Positions 44,227 through 46,331 of a stretch of 46,331 nucleotides of DNA are shown in pieces. The position numbers were made by a program, and so were the translations under genes. Location: the IMG/VR virus record IMGVR_UViG_3300010354_000148, positions 1-46,331 of that record. The stretch is one strand, 5' to 3'. The stretch is from a virus. Under the pieces are notes generated by a model. The model worked only from the letters and a program-made list of their open reading frames with translations. It did no database searches and had not been told where the DNA came from. Position 1 is the stretch's first letter, and the number at the start of each line of letters is the position of its first letter.

Positions 44227-46331
44227 TTAGAAAGAACTAGCCACTTCTTGATATGGGTTCTTGCCCAATTCGGGAGCTCTACGATACATAGTAGTGTTCA
44301 TATTGAATTTTCCTAAGCCCATAGCTTGTTGCTTAAAGTTATCTACATCTCTTCTATCACCATACAAATTAACTTTATAACTAACTCCTGGGTTGTACAT
44401 CATTTGACCAACCTCTGGAATTTCTGCCATTCTTTTTGGATAATCTTCTTCATAGGCAGATCCACCCGGTAGCAATGGTGGACCCTGAATATCTTCTGGG
44501 CTTCTATCTTTTAATCTGTCATAAATAAAACTTCCAGCAATTAATGCACCAATAGCATAAGTTGAATTTCTAAATGTTTTATTTTCTTCAAATAATTTTC
44601 TTAAACTTCCATCTTTAATGAATTCACCTATTCTTTTAAAGGTAGCTGAACTAGTACTAACTTCTTCCCCAGCTATAACTCTATCTAAATCTTTTGCAAC
44701 TTTGCTTGATGTTGGGCCCGATGTAACTGATGCAGGAGAAGTAAACGCTGTTCCAGGATCTTTGAATTCATCAGCCAATTCTTGATATCTAGAGTGTGAT
44801 CTAATTGCTTCAACCCTATCAATTAATTTAGCCCTGACTGCTTTTGCGTCTCTACCGTAAAAAACTTTCTCTGCTAGATCTGCATCTTCAGAAAGTAGAG
44901 TTAATATATCTAATTGTCTACTGAGTGATTCCTCTAACTCTAGTCCTGATTTTGAAATGAATTCAGATAATTCAAATGTGCTTCGAGCAACTTCTCTTGC
45001 TCTTTGCGTAAGTTTACCTGGACTAGTTTCTCCTAATAAAGCTAAAGATTCAACTACATCGACTTCATCTAAAAGCTTTTTATTATAATTAAATTTTCTT
45101 TTTATTCTTGCTGCGCCTATCATTGTCCTTAGATTGTTTGATTCTACTCCAACTGAGCCTGTGTCTTCTAAGACCGATCTTGTAAAATATGACAAACTTT
45201 CATATACAGAACTCTTTCCTGTTTGAGCACTTCTTTTTTCTAAAGTATTAATCATTTCTTCTAAAGAAACACCTGATCTTTTAGCAGCTTCTTTAATTTC
45301 TTCAGTAACCCTTTCACCCATTTGCAATTTTCTTTGATATAATTCATTTGTATCTATTCTGGATAAATCTGTCTCTGCAAAAAAGTTTTGTATTTTAGAT
45401 GCTTCTTCAAAATGTTTATCAAGCAAATAGTCAGCTGCTCTTCTTGCATTTTCTGTATATTCAAATGCAGCTAGTGATGGATCAACAACTCTGCTTCTCA
45501 TTCTTAATGCATTTTGTGCCTCCATTGCTGAGGCCTGATATATTCCTGCGCGATTCATTCTTTCCAAAGAAGAATACATATGATGAGCATCTGCTCCAAA
45601 TTGTTCCAAGAATTTAGTTCTTTGTTGTTCTGGATCTGTAGGAAATTTGTCGCCAGATATTTGTTCTATAATATCTTTAAAGTTGTCTACATTGGTAGCT
45701 GATCCTCTAATTCCTTCAACAACGCCAGATATAATAGATTCAACGTCTTTTGTTTGAGTTCTTCCATAGAATAATTGTTTATCTATTTTTGGTAAAAATC
45801 TTTTCTTAAACTCTTCTGCGGCGTCTGAATCGGTTATGGCTAATTCAGTAGCATACTCCATTACTTGTGCATATTCAGATCCAATTCTCTTGCCAAACGA
45901 AGACATAGCTTCATCTCCAATTGCACCCAGTGTTTTATTTTTATATATTTTTTCAAGTGCGCTGCGAGCTGCTCCTAAATCAGTTGAATGACCTATCAAT
46001 TCCTGTAAAAATTTTAATTCTTCTTTAGCTTTATCTAAAGTTTCAAGAACAGGCATCACGCCAGATGCTGCTTTGGTAAAGTCAATAGCTGTTTCTTGAG
46101 ACAAAAGCCCTATCTGATGTTCAAGTATTTTTTTAATTCTTCCTTCTTGACCACCTTGATTCATTAAGAATTCAATTAAATCCTGTGTTTGATTCATTCT
46201 AGAACCAACCACCATAGATCTGTTAACGTATGTTCCAAGAGAAGATGTTACCTCTGCTGTAGCAACATCAAACATCTTGGAGAATACTGCATTTTCTTTT
46301 AATGCTTTTAGTACGTAGTTATTTTGATTGG
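44227..46331 (-). CDS. Probable tape-measure protein, C-terminal part (runs off window edge)
   Basis: The frame is open to the right edge of the window. An in-frame ATG lies at 46275, but the 18 codons before it continue the same helical style and no ribosome binding site precedes it, so the true start is probably outside. The visible 700 residues are nearly all helix. A single hydrophobic segment lies near the end (STYAIGALIAGSFIYDRL), followed by a Pro/Gly-rich region and the final VNLYGDRRDVDNFKQQAMG. That pattern and its place just upstream of the adaptor/hub gene fit the end of a tape-measure protein, which sets tail length and enters the host envelope. Some other internal tail or portal-side protein remains possible. 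Confidence 0.65.
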   Translation of the reverse strand, partial: NQNNYVLKALKENAVFSKMFDVATAEVTSSLGTYVNRSMVVGSRMNQTQDLIEFLMNQGGQEGRIKKILEHQIGLLSQETAIDFTKAASGVMPVLETLDKAKEELKFLQELIGHSTDLGAARSALEKIYKNKTLGAIGDEAMSSFGKRIGSEYAQVMEYATELAITDSDAAEEFKKRFLPKIDKQLFYGRTQTKDVESIISGVVEGIRGSATNVDNFKDIIEQISGDKFPTDPEQQRTKFLEQFGADAHHMYSSLERMNRAGIYQASAMEAQNALRMRSRVVDPSLAAFEYTENARRAADYLLDKHFEEASKIQNFFAETDLSRIDTNELYQRKLQMGERVTEEIKEAAKRSGVSLEEMINTLEKRSAQTGKSSVYESLSYFTRSVLEDTGSVGVESNNLRTMIGAARIKRKFNYNKKLLDEVDVVESLALLGETSPGKLTQRAREVARSTFELSEFISKSGLELEESLSRQLDILTLLSEDADLAEKVFYGRDAKAVRAKLIDRVEAIRSHSRYQELADEFKDPGTAFTSPASVTSGPTSSKVAKDLDRVIAGEEVSTSSATFKRIGEFIKDGSLRKLFEENKTFRNSTYAIGALIAGSFIYDRLKDRSPEDIQGPPLLPGGSAYEEDYPKRMAEIPEVGQMMYNPGVSYKVNLYGDRRDVDNFKQQAMGLGKFNMNTTMYRRAPELGKNPYQEVASSF

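Noticed and set aside
46273-46275. ATG at 46275 as the true start of the last gene
   Set aside because: The frame stays open to the window edge with similar sequence, and no ribosome binding site is present, so it is probably an internal methionine.
1-46331. tRNA genes, CRISPR arrays, insertion sequences, integrase or attachment sites
   Set aside because: I looked in the few non-coding gaps and saw no cloverleaf, spaced direct repeats, transposase or recombinase motif. The gaps are too short for most of these.

Overview
The window is a gene-dense, AT-rich stretch of a tailed-phage genome, almost certainly one with a contractile tail. Every convincing gene reads on the minus strand, so transcription runs from high to low coordinates. 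Spacing is very tight: 1-nt TAATG overlaps, 4-11 nt overlaps, or gaps under about 40 nt. I see no tRNA, CRISPR, integrase or insertion sequence, and no gap over 300 nt. The host cannot be named from sequence alone. A monomeric B12-dependent ribonucleotide reductase, a flavin-dependent ThyX of divergent signature, a possible leaderless promoter and two peptidoglycan-cleaving domains fit an actinobacterial or other Gram-positive host. That is an inference.

Layout in transcription order. 46331-26235 is the tail tip and baseplate block. It starts with the C-terminal part of a probable tape-measure protein (open at the window edge) and a small basic protein. Next comes a giant 3835-aa hub-like protein, then a 727-aa M15 peptidase plus lytic transglycosylase protein. 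An OB-fold spike candidate, a beta-rich needle candidate, a gp25-like wedge protein, a gp6/J-like protein and a metallophosphoesterase follow. 26213-6819 is a large tail-fibre/adhesin block. It holds a fibre gene that appears broken by two reading-frame shifts and is peppered with Ala/Ser/Thr-Thr-Pro tripeptides. A 2044-aa protein with a peptidoglycan-binding-like module follows, then a series of 875-, 640-, 706-, 134- and 424-aa proteins, most sharing a beta-sandwich plan. 6728-6096 is a 210-aa protein with its own promoter-like sequence, the strongest ribosome binding site in the window and four copies of a short motif. A strong hairpin terminator at 5974-6009 ends this transcription unit.

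5930-1 is a nucleotide-metabolism and accessory block: an unknown protein, class II ribonucleotide reductase, ThyX, a small membrane protein, a dCMP-deaminase-like enzyme, three small unknown proteins, a family 2 glycosyltransferase, and the start of a staphylococcal-nuclease-like protein cut by the window edge. The reductase, deaminase and ThyX together form a short route to dTMP and the other deoxynucleotides.

The points most worth a second look are: (1) a complete-looking staphylococcal-nuclease active-site set inside the giant baseplate protein, split by about 180 extra residues; (2) the dense [AST]-T-P tripeptides confined to the fibre gene, crossing both frame breaks; (3) the two frame breaks themselves; (4) a GTGATATAAT promoter-like 10-mer at two intergenic sites, one placed for leaderless thyX translation.
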